Source of the DNA: Oscillospiraceae bacterium
Lineage (GTDB): Bacteria > Bacillota > Clostridia > Oscillospirales > Oscillospiraceae
Length of the DNA: 64,000 bases
NCBI GenBank assembly: GCA_022846095.1
Contig: AP025583.1
Location: forward strand, 1 to 64,000
Direction of reading: 5' to 3'
The notes below the pieces were generated by a model. That model saw only the letters and a list, made by a program, of their open reading frames with translations, was not told where the DNA came from and searched no databases. Each line of letters starts with the position of its first letter. The stretch's first letter is position 1. The position numbers and the translations under genes were made by a program. Of the stretch, positions 45,608 through 53,444 are shown piece by piece.

Positions 45608-46912
45608 CTACTTCTTCGGAATCAGGACTTCCTTGCCGCCCATATAGGGCTGGAGCACCTTGGGCACCTTTACGGTGCCGTCGGCCTGGAGGTTGTTCTC
45701 CAGCAGGGCGATGAGCATACGGGGGGGCGCGACGCAGGTGTTGTTGAGGGTGTGGGGCAGATAGGTCTTGCCGTCGGCCCCCTTGGCGCGGATTTTCAGG
45801 CGGCGGGACTGTGCGTCGCCCAGGTTGGAGCAGGAGCAGACCTCGAAATACTTCTGCTGGCGGGGGCTCCACGCCTCAATATCGCAGGACTTGACCTTCA
45901 AGTCGGCCAGATCGCCGGAGCAGCACTCCAGCTGGCGCACGGGGATGTCCATGTTGCGGAAGAGCTCCACGGAGAAGCGCCACATCTTCTCGTACCACTC
46001 CATGCTCTCCTCGGGCTTGCAGACCACGATCATCTCCTGCTTCTCGAACTGGTGGATGCGGTACACGCCCCGCTCCTCAATGCCGTGGGAGCCCTTCTCT
46101 TTGCGGAAGCAGGGGGAGTAGGAGGTCAGGGTCTGGGGGAGCTTGTCCTCGGTGAGAATCTGGTCGATGAAGCGGCCGATCATGGAGTGCTCGGAGGTGC
46201 CGATCAGGTAGAGGTCCTCGCCCTCGATCTTGTACATCATGGCCTCCATGTCGGCAAAGGACATGACGCCCTCCACCACGTTGCCGTGGATCATGAAGGG
46301 GGGGATGCAGTAGGTGAAGCCCTTGTCGATCATAAAGTCCCGGCCATAGGCCAACACGGCCTCGTGAAGCCGGGCGATGTCCCCCAGCAGATAGTAGAAG
46401 CCGGAGCCGGACACCCGCCCGGCGGCGTCCATGTCGATGCCGTCGAAGGACTCCATAATTTCGGTGTGGTAGGGGATCTCATACGCGGGCACCACGGCCT
46501 CGCCGAAGCGCTCCACCTCCACGTTGGCGCTGTCGTCGGGGCCCAGGGGCACGGAGGGGTCAATAATCTGGGGGATCACCAGCATGATCTGGCGGATCTC
46601 CCCGGCCAATTCGTCCTCCAGCTTCTCCAGCTGGGCCAGGCGCTCGGCCTGGGCCACCACCTTGGCCTTGGCGGCCTCGGCCTCCTCCAGCTTGGAGGGG
46701 TCCTTTTTGGCCTGGCCCATCAGCATACCCACCTGCTTGGACAGGGCGTTGCGCTCGGCGCGCAGGGCCTGGGCCTCGTTGATGGTCTGGCGGTTGCGGG
46801 CGTCCAGCTCCAGCACCTTGTCCACCAGGGGCAGCTTGGCCTCCTGGAACTTCTTTTTGATGTTCTCGCGTACGGCGTCGGGGTTCTCACGCAGGAATTT
46901 AATGTCTATCAT
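45608..46912 (-). CDS. serS: Seryl-tRNA synthetase
   Basis: Charges tRNA-Ser. The 434-residue class II enzyme has the N-terminal coiled-coil arm (KFLRENPDAVRENIKKKF to about 110), motif 2 SPCFRKEKGSHG near 270, and motif 3 NNTCVAPPRMLIALLEN near 385-402. No T-box is seen upstream; instead a structured repeat and a parS site lie there. Confidence 0.96.
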   Translation of the reverse strand: MIDIKFLRENPDAVRENIKKKFQEAKLPLVDKVLELDARNRQTINEAQALRAERNALSKQVGMLMGQAKKDPSKLEEAEAAKAKVVAQAERLAQLEKLEDELAGEIRQIMLVIPQIIDPSVPLGPDDSANVEVERFGEAVVPAYEIPYHTEIMESFDGIDMDAAGRVSGSGFYYLLGDIARLHEAVLAYGRDFMIDKGFTYCIPPFMIHGNVVEGVMSFADMEAMMYKIEGEDLYLIGTSEHSMIGRFIDQILTEDKLPQTLTSYSPCFRKEKGSHGIEERGVYRIHQFEKQEMIVVCKPEESMEWYEKMWRFSVELFRNMDIPVRQLECCSGDLADLKVKSCDIEAWSPRQQKYFEVCSCSNLGDAQSRRLKIRAKGADGKTYLPHTLNNTCVAPPRMLIALLENNLQADGTVKVPKVLQPYMGGKEVLIPKK

Positions 46913-46944
46913 CGTTTATCACCTCATAGAAATAATGGAATGGT

Positions 46945-47090
46945 TGTCACGCTGCGGGTTGGGCGCATGGCCGGGTTATTAAGCCGACATTACGCGAAAA
47001 AGGCCGTTGGGCCTTCCGTGAGGCGGCCCAACCTGTTTTTTCGTCTTCATGCCGTCTTAGCGCCCCTATGCGCCTACCCTCCGCGCTTCG
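46945..47090 (-). repeat. Structured dispersed element, copy D
   Basis: Same multi-helix element as at 26.5 and 57 kb. Its inner stem reads GTTGGGCC/GGCCCAAC (47006-47013 with 47025-47032), so two bases differ from copy C and pairing is kept. The loop on the - strand is GCCTCACGGAA. Outer helix GGCGCAT/ATGCGCC. Confidence 0.8.
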
Positions 47091-47094
47091 CAGA

Positions 47095-47110
47095 TGTTTC
47101 ACGTGAAACA
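47095..47110. other. parS centromere site 1
   Basis: TGTTTCACGTGAAACA is a perfect 16-bp palindrome matching the parS consensus bound by ParB (Spo0J), at the 3' end of the parAB operon. Confidence 0.92.
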
Positions 47111-47120
47111 AGCAAATGTT

Positions 47121-47681
47121 TTATTTCAGAGCGTCCAGGATGGCCTGGTACTGCTCGGCGGGGGTGCGGCCCTCGGTGCCGTCGGTGGAAAGGGTGGGCA
47201 GGGAGGGGACAAGCCCGGTGGCTTCAAACTGCTCCACCATCTCGCGTGCGTCCCTGTAGGCGCCCCGGGAGAAGGCGCGCTGGATACGCCAGAGCCAGTC
47301 CATGGCCTGGGCCTGACGGCGCAGGGCGTCGTTCTCGGCGGAGAGCTGCCCGTTTTTTACGGTGGCGGCGGAGGCCTCGGTCTTGAGGGCGTTGTTCTGC
47401 TCCTCCATCTCCGTCACCTGCTGCTTAAGGGATTCGTTCTCTTTCAATAGGCTGTCCAGGGACTGGACGGCGGATACGGATTTATTCTCCAGGCCGGAGA
47501 TGACCTCTTGATTGGCCCGCTGCTGCATGAAGTAGGACATGAGCAGCAGCAGGAAGGCGGCGGCGAAGAGGATTACCAGGTAGAAGAGCACCGAACTCTT
47601 CCTGCGGGGCGGACGCTCGTGCTCCGCCTCGTGCTGGAGCGCGGCGTGGTCGTGCTCTCTGGGGTCAAGGTGGCTGCTCAA
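47121..47681 (-). CDS. Membrane-anchored coiled-coil protein in the parAB operon
   Basis: A 186-residue protein: a charged N-terminus (about 1-28), one membrane span near 30-48 (VLFYLVILFAAAFLLLLMSY), a coiled coil with heptads near 60-125 (LLKENESLKQQVTEMEEQNN) and a small C-terminal segment. Its ATG overlaps the parB stop, so it is coupled to parB. A link to chromosome anchoring or division is inferred from context only. Confidence 0.8.
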   Translation of the reverse strand: MSSHLDPREHDHAALQHEAEHERPPRRKSSVLFYLVILFAAAFLLLLMSYFMQQRANQEVISGLENKSVSAVQSLDSLLKENESLKQQVTEMEEQNNALKTEASAATVKNGQLSAENDALRRQAQAMDWLWRIQRAFSRGAYRDAREMVEQFEATGLVPSLPTLSTDGTEGRTPAEQYQAILDALK

Positions 47682-48556
47682 AGACCGGCTCCTCCCTTCG
47701 GGGAGAGCTGTTCCAGGGCGGAGAGCAGGGTGTCCAGATCGCTCTGATCGTAGTATTCCAGCTCAATTTTACCCTTTTTCGCCCCCTGGACGATGGAAAC
47801 CCGGCGGCCGAAGCGGGTGGACAGCTCCTTGGCGGCGGCCTCCCGGTAGATTTTCAGCGGGTCGGCGCCCGGCTCCCCCTGCTGGGGCTCCCTGGTGAGG
47901 CGCTTGGCCAGGGCCTCGGTCTGGCGGACGGAGAGCTCTTCGGCCACCACCTTCTGGGCCAGCCGCTTTTGCAGCTCCCCGCCGGGGACGGAGAGGATGG
48001 CCCGGGCGTGGCCGGCGGAGAGCTTGCCCTCCTCCAGCAGCAGGTGCACCGCGTCGGGCAGCGCCAGCAAGCGTAGGGCGTTGGCCACGGCGGGGCGGGA
48101 CTTGCCCACCCGCTGGGAGACCTCCTCCTGGGTGAGGCCGTACTCCTCCATCAGGGTGCGGTAGCCGGAGGCCTCCTCAATGGGGTTCAGATCCTCCCGC
48201 TGGAGGTTTTCAATCAAGCCCAGCTCCATCACCGTGCGGTCGTCCGCCTCGATGATGACCGCCGGGACCTCTGAGAGCCCGGCCAGCTTGGCGGCCCGCC
48301 AGCGGCGCTCCCCGGCGATGATCTGGTAGTAGCCGGAGGAGAGGCGGCGGACGGTGAGGGGCTGGATGATGCCGTGTGTGCGGATGGAGTCGGCCAGGTC
48401 GGCGATGGAATCGTCGTCAAAGCGCTTGCGGGGCTGCTTGAGGCCGGGCTCCACCTGTGAGATGGGGAGGGAGAGGGAGCCCCCCTCCTGGCTCTGGAGG
48501 GCCGCGTCGCCCAGCAGGGCGCCCAGGCCCTTGCCCAGGCCGCGTTCCGATGGCAT
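47678..48556 (-). CDS. parB: Chromosome-partitioning protein ParB (Spo0J)
   Basis: ParB binds parS and spreads as a CTP-dependent clamp to organise the origin. The 292-residue protein opens RGLGKGLGALLGD, has the arginine motif GERRWRAAKLAGL near 80 and the helix-turn-helix LTQEEVSQRVGKSRPAVANAL near 140. It follows parA by 45 bases. Confidence 0.96.
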   Translation of the reverse strand: MPSERGLGKGLGALLGDAALQSQEGGSLSLPISQVEPGLKQPRKRFDDDSIADLADSIRTHGIIQPLTVRRLSSGYYQIIAGERRWRAAKLAGLSEVPAVIIEADDRTVMELGLIENLQREDLNPIEEASGYRTLMEEYGLTQEEVSQRVGKSRPAVANALRLLALPDAVHLLLEEGKLSAGHARAILSVPGGELQKRLAQKVVAEELSVRQTEALAKRLTREPQQGEPGADPLKIYREAAAKELSTRFGRRVSIVQGAKKGKIELEYYDQSDLDTLLSALEQLSPKGGAGL

Positions 48557-48601
48557 AGGATCAGTCCTTTCTATATAGGTGCGGCGGGGGCGGACCCCGG
48601 C

Positions 48602-49369
48602 CTACACGGGCGCTGTATTGTGTTCCATGACCTCCCTGGCCAGGGCCTCGTAGGCCTCCGCGCCCCGGGAGAGGGCGTCGTAGGCGGAGACCGGCTTGCC
48701 GTGGCTGGGGGCCTCGGAAAGGCGGACGTTGCGGGGGATGACGGTGGCGTACACCTGGCCGGGGAAATGGCGCTTGACCTCCTCGGCCACCTGCATGGAC
48801 AGGTTGGTGCGTCCGTCGAACATGGTGAGCACCACGCCCTCCAGGGCGATCTGGGGGTTGAGGGAGCGCTTCACGATGCGGATGGTGGACAAGAGGTCGC
48901 TGAGGCCCTCCAGGGCGTAGTACTCGCACTGGACCGGGACAAGCACCGTGTCCGCCGCGCACAGGGCGTTGAGGGTGAGCAGCTCCAGGGAGGGGGGGCA
49001 GTCGATGAAGATATAGTCGTAATTGGCGGACAGGCCCTCCAGGGCGTCTTTGAGGCGGTACTCCCGCCGGTCCAGGCCGATCATCTCAATGGTGGCGCCG
49101 GCCAGGCCCTTGTTGGAGGGCAGCACGTCGGCGTACACGGTGCTGACCACCGCCTTGGCCGGATCCGCCCCGTTGATCAGCACGTCGTAGATGCCGGGGG
49201 AGGCCGCGGTCTTGTCCACCCCAAAGCCCGACGTGCTGTTGGCCTGGGGGTCGAAGTCGCAGACCAGCACCCGCGCCCCCAGGGTCTTGAGGGCGTGGGC
49301 CAGGTTGACGCAGGTGGTGGTCTTGCCCACGCCGCCCTTTTGATTCACGATTGCAATGGTTTTTGCCAT
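48602..49369 (-). CDS. parA: Chromosome-partitioning ATPase ParA (Soj)
   Basis: ParA is a DNA-binding ATPase that moves the ParB-parS complex and tunes DnaA in Bacillus. The 255-residue protein has the deviant Walker A KGGVGKTTT near 11-19 and FDPQANSTSGFG near 40, then DCPPSLELLTLNAL near 120. Two parS sites lie in its upstream region. Confidence 0.96.
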   Translation of the reverse strand: MAKTIAIVNQKGGVGKTTTCVNLAHALKTLGARVLVCDFDPQANSTSGFGVDKTAASPGIYDVLINGADPAKAVVSTVYADVLPSNKGLAGATIEMIGLDRREYRLKDALEGLSANYDYIFIDCPPSLELLTLNALCAADTVLVPVQCEYYALEGLSDLLSTIRIVKRSLNPQIALEGVVLTMFDGRTNLSMQVAEEVKRHFPGQVYATVIPRNVRLSEAPSHGKPVSAYDALSRGAEAYEALAREVMEHNTAPV

Positions 49370-49451
49370 AGCGCACCTGCCTTTTCTCTCGCTTCATAGA
49401 GACAAGCTCTATTATAAGGCCCCGCGCGGCTTAATTCAACTGATTTTGCAA

Positions 49452-49467
49452 TGTTTCACGTGAAACA
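49452..49467. other. parS centromere site 2
   Basis: TGTTTCACGTGAAACA, identical to site 1, 83 bases upstream of parA. Confidence 0.92.
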
Positions 49468-49491
49468 AAGGGAAAGAAAAGATGGGCCGGA

Positions 49492-49507
49492 TGTTCCACG
49501 TGAAACA
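49492..49507. other. parS centromere site 3
   Basis: TGTTCCACGTGAAACA, one base different from the others and identical to the Bacillus consensus. With flanking GGA...TCC it extends as a longer palindrome (CCGGATGTTCC / ...CATCCGG), so it may also act as a noc terminator. Confidence 0.92.
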
Positions 49508-49544
49508 TCCGGCCCGATATAGGGAAAAGAGAGGGGAAACAAAA

Positions 49545-50348
49545 TCAGGAGATCTGCTTGGGGATGCGGATGGTCAGCAGGATGGAGTCGGGGGTCTCCT
49601 TGCGGTCGCAGGCGGCGTCCACCCCGGCGGTCTTCATCATGGAGAGGCCCCGGGTGACCGTGTTGAGGAAAAAGCGCACGTCCTTAATCAGGAAGGTGGG
49701 GCGCTTGGGTGCGGGCTTGTCCGTCAGCAGGCCTTCAATATACTGCTCGCTCTTGGCCACCGTGAGGCCCTGCTCCACGATGTGCGCGGCGGCGGCGCGC
49801 TGGCTGTCCTCGCCCTCCAGCCGCAGCAGGGCCCGGGCGTGGCGCTCGGTAAAGCCCTTCTCCCGCAGGAGGGTAAGTACGTCGGGGGGGAGGCGCAGCA
49901 GGCGCAGCTTGTTGGCCACCGCCGACTGGGACTTGCCGATCTGCTTTGCGGCCTCCTCCTGGGACAGGCCGTAGGCGTTGATCAGCTTTTGGAGGGCGGC
50001 GGCCTCCTCCACGAAGTCCAGGTCCCGGCGCTGGAGGTTTTCCACCAGGGCCAGCAGGGAGGACTCCCGCGCGTCCACACTGACCACGATGCAGGGCACC
50101 TCCTTCAGGCCGGCCAGCTTGGAGGCCCGGAGGCGGCGCTCCCCGGAGATCAGCTCGAAGCCGCCCTCCGCCCGGCGCACCGACAGGGGCTGGAGCACCC
50201 CGTGCTCCCGGATACTGGCGGCCAGCTCCTCCAGCCCCTCCCGGGCAAAGGCCTTGCGGGGCTGCATGGGGTTGGGCACAATGGCTTCGACGGGCAGGAA
50301 GAGCACCTTGTTGCTCTCGAACAGCCCCTTTTTGCGGAGAAACGGCAT
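49545..50348 (-). CDS. noc: Nucleoid occlusion protein Noc
   Basis: Noc is a ParB relative that binds its own sites and blocks division over the chromosome. The 267-residue protein shows GERRLRASKLAGLKEVPCIV near 72-92 and the helix-turn-helix LSQEEAAKQIGKSQSAVANKL near 130. Noc rather than a second ParB is inferred from its position before parA and from its N-terminus (MPFLRKKGLFES), which can form a basic amphipathic membrane-binding stretch. Confidence 0.88.
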   Translation of the reverse strand: MPFLRKKGLFESNKVLFLPVEAIVPNPMQPRKAFAREGLEELAASIREHGVLQPLSVRRAEGGFELISGERRLRASKLAGLKEVPCIVVSVDARESSLLALVENLQRRDLDFVEEAAALQKLINAYGLSQEEAAKQIGKSQSAVANKLRLLRLPPDVLTLLREKGFTERHARALLRLEGEDSQRAAAAHIVEQGLTVAKSEQYIEGLLTDKPAPKRPTFLIKDVRFFLNTVTRGLSMMKTAGVDAACDRKETPDSILLTIRIPKQIS

Positions 50349-50496
50349 ATTCAGTCCTCCTTCTGGAGTGGAATTTATTTACATATCCATATATTACCAC
50401 AAATAGCGGAAAAGAAACGCGAACCCTGTCGAGGGAAAAGAAAATATTTCCCGCCGGCCCGGAGTGTGGTAGACTGGAGAAAAGGAGGGATGCCCA

Positions 50497-51561
50497 ATGG
50501 ATAGAATCCTGAAAGGGGCGCTGGCCGGGTACGGGCTGTCCGGCGAGGTCTTTCACGCGCCGTTTCTGGCCGCCGACCCCCGCTTTTCCCTGGACTGGGT
50601 CTGGGAGCGCAGCACGGACCGCTGCCGGGCGCGCTACCCGGAGGTAAAAACCGTGCGGGAGTACGGGGCGCTGCTGGAGAGCGACGCGGACTTCATCGTG
50701 CTGGGGGTGCCCAACGCCCTGCATGTGCCCCTGGCCCAGCAGGCCATGCGGGCGGGGAAGCACGTGGTGGTGGAAAAGCCCGTCACCGCCACCGCCGCCG
50801 AGGCGGAGGGGCTCTTCGCTGTGGCCCGGGAGACGGGGCGGCTGCTGGCGGTCTACCAGAACCGGCGCTGGGACGGCGGCTACCGCACGGCCCGCAGGCT
50901 GGTGGAGTCGGGCGAGCTGAGGGAGATCGTGGAGTGGCAGGGGCGGTACGACCGCTTCACCCCCGTGCCCAGGGCGGGCACCTGGCGGGCCAAGGAGGCC
51001 TGGCGGGAGCGGGGGGAGCCCGGCGTGGGCACCCTCTACGATCTGGGCAGTCACCTGGTGGACCAGGTGGTGGCCCTCTTCGGCGCGCCGGAGGCGGTGT
51101 GGGCGGATCTGGCCGCCCGCAGGCCGGGCAGCGAGATCGACGACGACTTCGTGGTGCACCTGTTCTACCCCGGGATGCGGGCCACCCTGGCGGCCAGCCA
51201 GATGGCGGCCCAGCCGGGGCCCCACCTCACCGTGCGGGGGACCAGGGGCAGCTACGTCAAGGAGCGGCTGGACGTGCAGGAGGCCGCACTCAAGGGCGGG
51301 GCCGCGCCGGGCGGGCCGGACTGGGGACGGGACGACCCCGCGGACTACGGCCGCCTCACCGCGCCGGGCACGGACGGGCTGCTGCGCTCCCAGGCCGTGG
51401 AGACCCTGCCGGGGGACTACGGGCTCTTTTACGACGCGCTCTACCGCACATTGGCCGGGGGGGAGGAATTCCCCGTTCGGGAGGAGCAGGTGATTACCGT
51501 GCTGCGGATCCTGGAGGCGGCGGGCGAGAGCAGCCGCACGGGACGGAAGATTACGCTGTAA
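50497..51561 (+). CDS. Gfo/Idh/MocA family oxidoreductase
   Basis: A 354-residue NAD(P)-dependent oxidoreductase. The N-terminal Rossmann fold begins LKGALAGYGLSGEVFHAPFL, with the EKP motif in VVVEKPVTATAAEAEGL near 92, and the DLGSHLVDQ catalytic region near 183. The type with GYGLSGEVFH resembles sugar or inositol dehydrogenases such as YvaA/YdgJ, but the substrate is unknown. ATG follows AAGGAGGG. A terminator follows. Confidence 0.92.
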   Translation: MDRILKGALAGYGLSGEVFHAPFLAADPRFSLDWVWERSTDRCRARYPEVKTVREYGALLESDADFIVLGVPNALHVPLAQQAMRAGKHVVVEKPVTATAAEAEGLFAVARETGRLLAVYQNRRWDGGYRTARRLVESGELREIVEWQGRYDRFTPVPRAGTWRAKEAWRERGEPGVGTLYDLGSHLVDQVVALFGAPEAVWADLAARRPGSEIDDDFVVHLFYPGMRATLAASQMAAQPGPHLTVRGTRGSYVKERLDVQEAALKGGAAPGGPDWGRDDPADYGRLTAPGTDGLLRSQAVETLPGDYGLFYDALYRTLAGGEEFPVREEQVITVLRILEAAGESSRTGRKITL

Positions 51562-51567
51562 GCGGGA

Positions 51568-51615
51568 AAACGCGCGTGGACGGCCCATCTCGGGCCGTCC
51601 ACGCGCGTTTCGTTT
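51568..51615 (+). terminator. Intrinsic terminator after the oxidoreductase gene
   Basis: CGCGCGTGGACGGCCC and GGGCCGTCCACGCGCG form a perfect stem with a four-base loop, followed by TTTCGTTT. Confidence 0.9.
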
Positions 51616-51630
51616 GGAAGGAGATGCGGC

Positions 51631-51660
51631 GGGCCGATGTGGGCATCGGCCCCTACGGGA
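51631..51660. repeat. REP-like palindrome
   Basis: GGGCCGATGTGGGCATCGGC followed by CCCTACGGG. Its CCCGTAG end gives the final proline codon and stop of the gene at 51653. Confidence 0.85.
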
Positions 51661-51853
51661 ACAGGCGCTTTTTCAGGCGGTCCCAGAAGGTGTCGGGCGC
51701 ATAGCCCTTGGACGCGCGGAAGGCGCGCTCCGCCTCCTTTGCCCGGCGCAGGGCCGCCTTTTCATCCCGGGAACGGGTGCAGCCGGGTTCGTTTGCGACT
51801 AAATCGGCGTTCATGACGGATTGGATACGGCTGTTATGACCACTCAGGCTCAT
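51653..51853 (-). CDS. Small charged protein, unknown
   Basis: A 66-residue protein starting MSLSGHNSRIQSVMNADLVA and rich in Arg, Lys and Ala in the second half (EKAALRRAKEAERAFRASKG). The ATG at 51853 follows GGAGGGAG. The frame ends LFP-TAG, with the stop provided by the REP-like repeat. No family recognised. Confidence 0.6.
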   Translation of the reverse strand: MSLSGHNSRIQSVMNADLVANEPGCTRSRDEKAALRRAKEAERAFRASKGYAPDTFWDRLKKRLFP

Positions 51854-51879
51854 AATACTCCCTCCATATAACAAGACGG

Positions 51880-51909
51880 GGCGGGCGGTTCGTGAACCGC
51901 CCCTACGGG
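51880..51909. repeat. REP-like palindrome, variant stem
   Basis: GGGCGGTTCGTGAACCGCCC followed by CTACGGG. The stem has GG/CC where other copies have GA/TC, a paired change. It supplies the stop of the gene at 51903. Confidence 0.85.
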
Positions 51910-52055
51910 TTCAGCTTCTTTTTCAAATAGCGGATCAGCAGAAGCAGGACGCGGATCAGCAGAATCAGGATGATGAGGCCGCAGACCGCAAAGGCAAACC
52001 AGAAGATATATAGAAAAGTGAGTAGAATTGTGCCGGGGATAAAGCTTGTAGACAT
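51903..52055 (-). CDS. 50-residue membrane protein
   Basis: A short frame, MSTSFIPGTILLTFLYIFWF and on to RYLKKKLNP, with one or two membrane spans and a basic tail, and an excellent ribosome binding site (AAAGGAGGA, 7 bases away). Too short for most gene finders. The stop TAG lies in the REP-like repeat. Function unknown. Confidence 0.65.
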   Translation of the reverse strand: MSTSFIPGTILLTFLYIFWFAFAVCGLIILILLIRVLLLLIRYLKKKLNP

Positions 52056-52119
52056 GGCCGATTCCTCCTTTTACTCTATTAACGATGGAAGGGGGTCATC
52101 CGTGACAGAAAATCAGGGA

Positions 52120-52827
52120 TTAGGGGCCACTTTCCGCCATAGGAATGAGTATATCATAGTCATAATTGGTTGAAAGCAAAAACATGGTGGTCATATCCGC
52201 ATTTGACCAAATTAGATAGCTTGGATAACCCTCGGTGTTACTGATGAACAGTGACGCAGGTTGGCCGTTAATCTCAATATCATAGTAATCGGAGTGTTCG
52301 TTGTCTACATTTATAGAGCCGTTTTGCCCGGCCGGCATCGAAGTGATATAAATTAATTTACCATCGGGGTTCTCATAGGTTACTCTAAGATAACCAGCTT
52401 CTTCCGTCCAGTCTACGTCTGTCTCTTCAAAACCCTCCGGGATATAGGCTGGACGCCAAGTTTCAGAAACTGGCACTCCCTCGGTGCTAATGTATTTAAA
52501 TTTAGTGAAGGAGTCCGTCCAATAGACCGCCCGCTCGGTCACCCAGGCGCGGGCGGAGGGGCTAAGCACCAGCATCGCGCCCAGGACTGTGGCGGCGCAC
52601 AGCAGGAAGCAGGCCGCCGCCCGCAGGGCCTTTTTCCACATGGGACGGGCCTGCTTCCGGGCAAAGCCCACCGGGTCGGCCAGCAGCTTTTTCTCCCAGC
52701 GCAGATAGCGGGGGGAGTGCGGGGGCCAGGGGAATTCCACGTTGGGGTCGAATACGTCCGGGTACTCCGCGCGGATATTGTCCTCCAGGGCGCGGCGCAG
52801 CAGCGCGTCAAATTCCTCGTCGGTCAC
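52120..52827 (-). CDS. Membrane anti-sigma-like protein with DUF4367-type domain
   Basis: A 235-residue protein. The start is GTG at 52827, overlapping the sigma-factor stop by 4 bases. A cytoplasmic N-terminus (FDALLRRALEDNIRAEYPDV) is followed by one membrane span near 93-113 (AAACFLLCAATVLGAMLVL) and an outer domain (AYIPEGFEETDVDWTEEAGY) of the DUF4367 kind. Position behind an ECF sigma gene suggests it holds the sigma factor inactive. Confidence 0.82.
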   Translation of the reverse strand: MTDEEFDALLRRALEDNIRAEYPDVFDPNVEFPWPPHSPRYLRWEKKLLADPVGFARKQARPMWKKALRAAACFLLCAATVLGAMLVLSPSARAWVTERAVYWTDSFTKFKYISTEGVPVSETWRPAYIPEGFEETDVDWTEEAGYLRVTYENPDGKLIYITSMPAGQNGSINVDNEHSDYYDIEINGQPASLFISNTEGYPSYLIWSNADMTTMFLLSTNYDYDILIPMAESGP

Positions 52828-53363
52828 ACATACTCCCCCCTCTCCAATTGGTCCATCAGCAGCCTGCGCCCGCGGGCGACCCGCTTGGCCACGGCGGCCT
52901 CCGTCAGGCCCAGCGTCCGGGCGATCTCCACGTTCTCCCACTCCAGCAGGAGCTTGGGCTCCAGCACGGCGCGGTAGGCCTCCGGCAGGGCGCGGATCAG
53001 CTCCCGCAGATAGTCCCGCCCCGCCTCGCCCTCCGTGTCCGACGGCGCGGGCGGGTTCCACTCCTCCGGGAGCGGGGCCGTCCATGCCTCCTTGCGCCGC
53101 ATATCCAGCGCGGTGTTCCTCACTATAGTAACGGCCCAGAACTCGGTTTCGTCCCACGATTTCTGAGAAATCTTTAAAAATTTTTCCAGGTGCCGGTCCA
53201 AGATCTTGAGCATGGAGGCCTGCACCGCGTCCTCCGCCATCTCGGGGGTGTGCAGGATGCGCAGGGCCACCTGGTAGAGGCGGGGCAGGGCGCGCTCGTA
53301 GAACTGCGCAAACCGCGCCTTTGGAAGATCCCCCTCGATGAGGGAGAGGTAAAATGTAAGCAC
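52824..53363 (-). CDS. ECF-type RNA polymerase sigma factor
   Basis: A 179-residue sigma-70 family protein with region 2 (PRLYQVALRILHTPEMAEDAV) and region 4 (RALPEAYRAVLEPKLLLEWENVEIARTLGL in parts, then TEAAVAKRVARGRRLL). It starts at GTG 53363 after AAAGGCGG. Together with the overlapping membrane protein it forms a signalling pair of unknown stimulus. Confidence 0.85.
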   Translation of the reverse strand: MLTFYLSLIEGDLPKARFAQFYERALPRLYQVALRILHTPEMAEDAVQASMLKILDRHLEKFLKISQKSWDETEFWAVTIVRNTALDMRRKEAWTAPLPEEWNPPAPSDTEGEAGRDYLRELIRALPEAYRAVLEPKLLLEWENVEIARTLGLTEAAVAKRVARGRRLLMDQLERGEYV

Positions 53364-53407
53364 CCGGAACCGCCGCCTTTCGTGGTTTTTCTACAGTATA
53401 ACACAAA

Positions 53408-53442
53408 AAAGCGCCTGCGGCGAGGATTCGCCGCAGGCGCCT
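53408..53442. terminator. Hairpin between the sigma gene and the lipoprotein gene
   Basis: AGGCGCCTGCGGCGAA and GCGCCTGCGGCGA form a perfect inverted repeat (arms GCGCCTGCGGCGA / TCGCCGCAGGCGC). On the - strand it is followed by TTTTTTGTG, so it ends the lipoprotein gene transcript. Confidence 0.85.
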
Positions 53443-53444
53443 GT

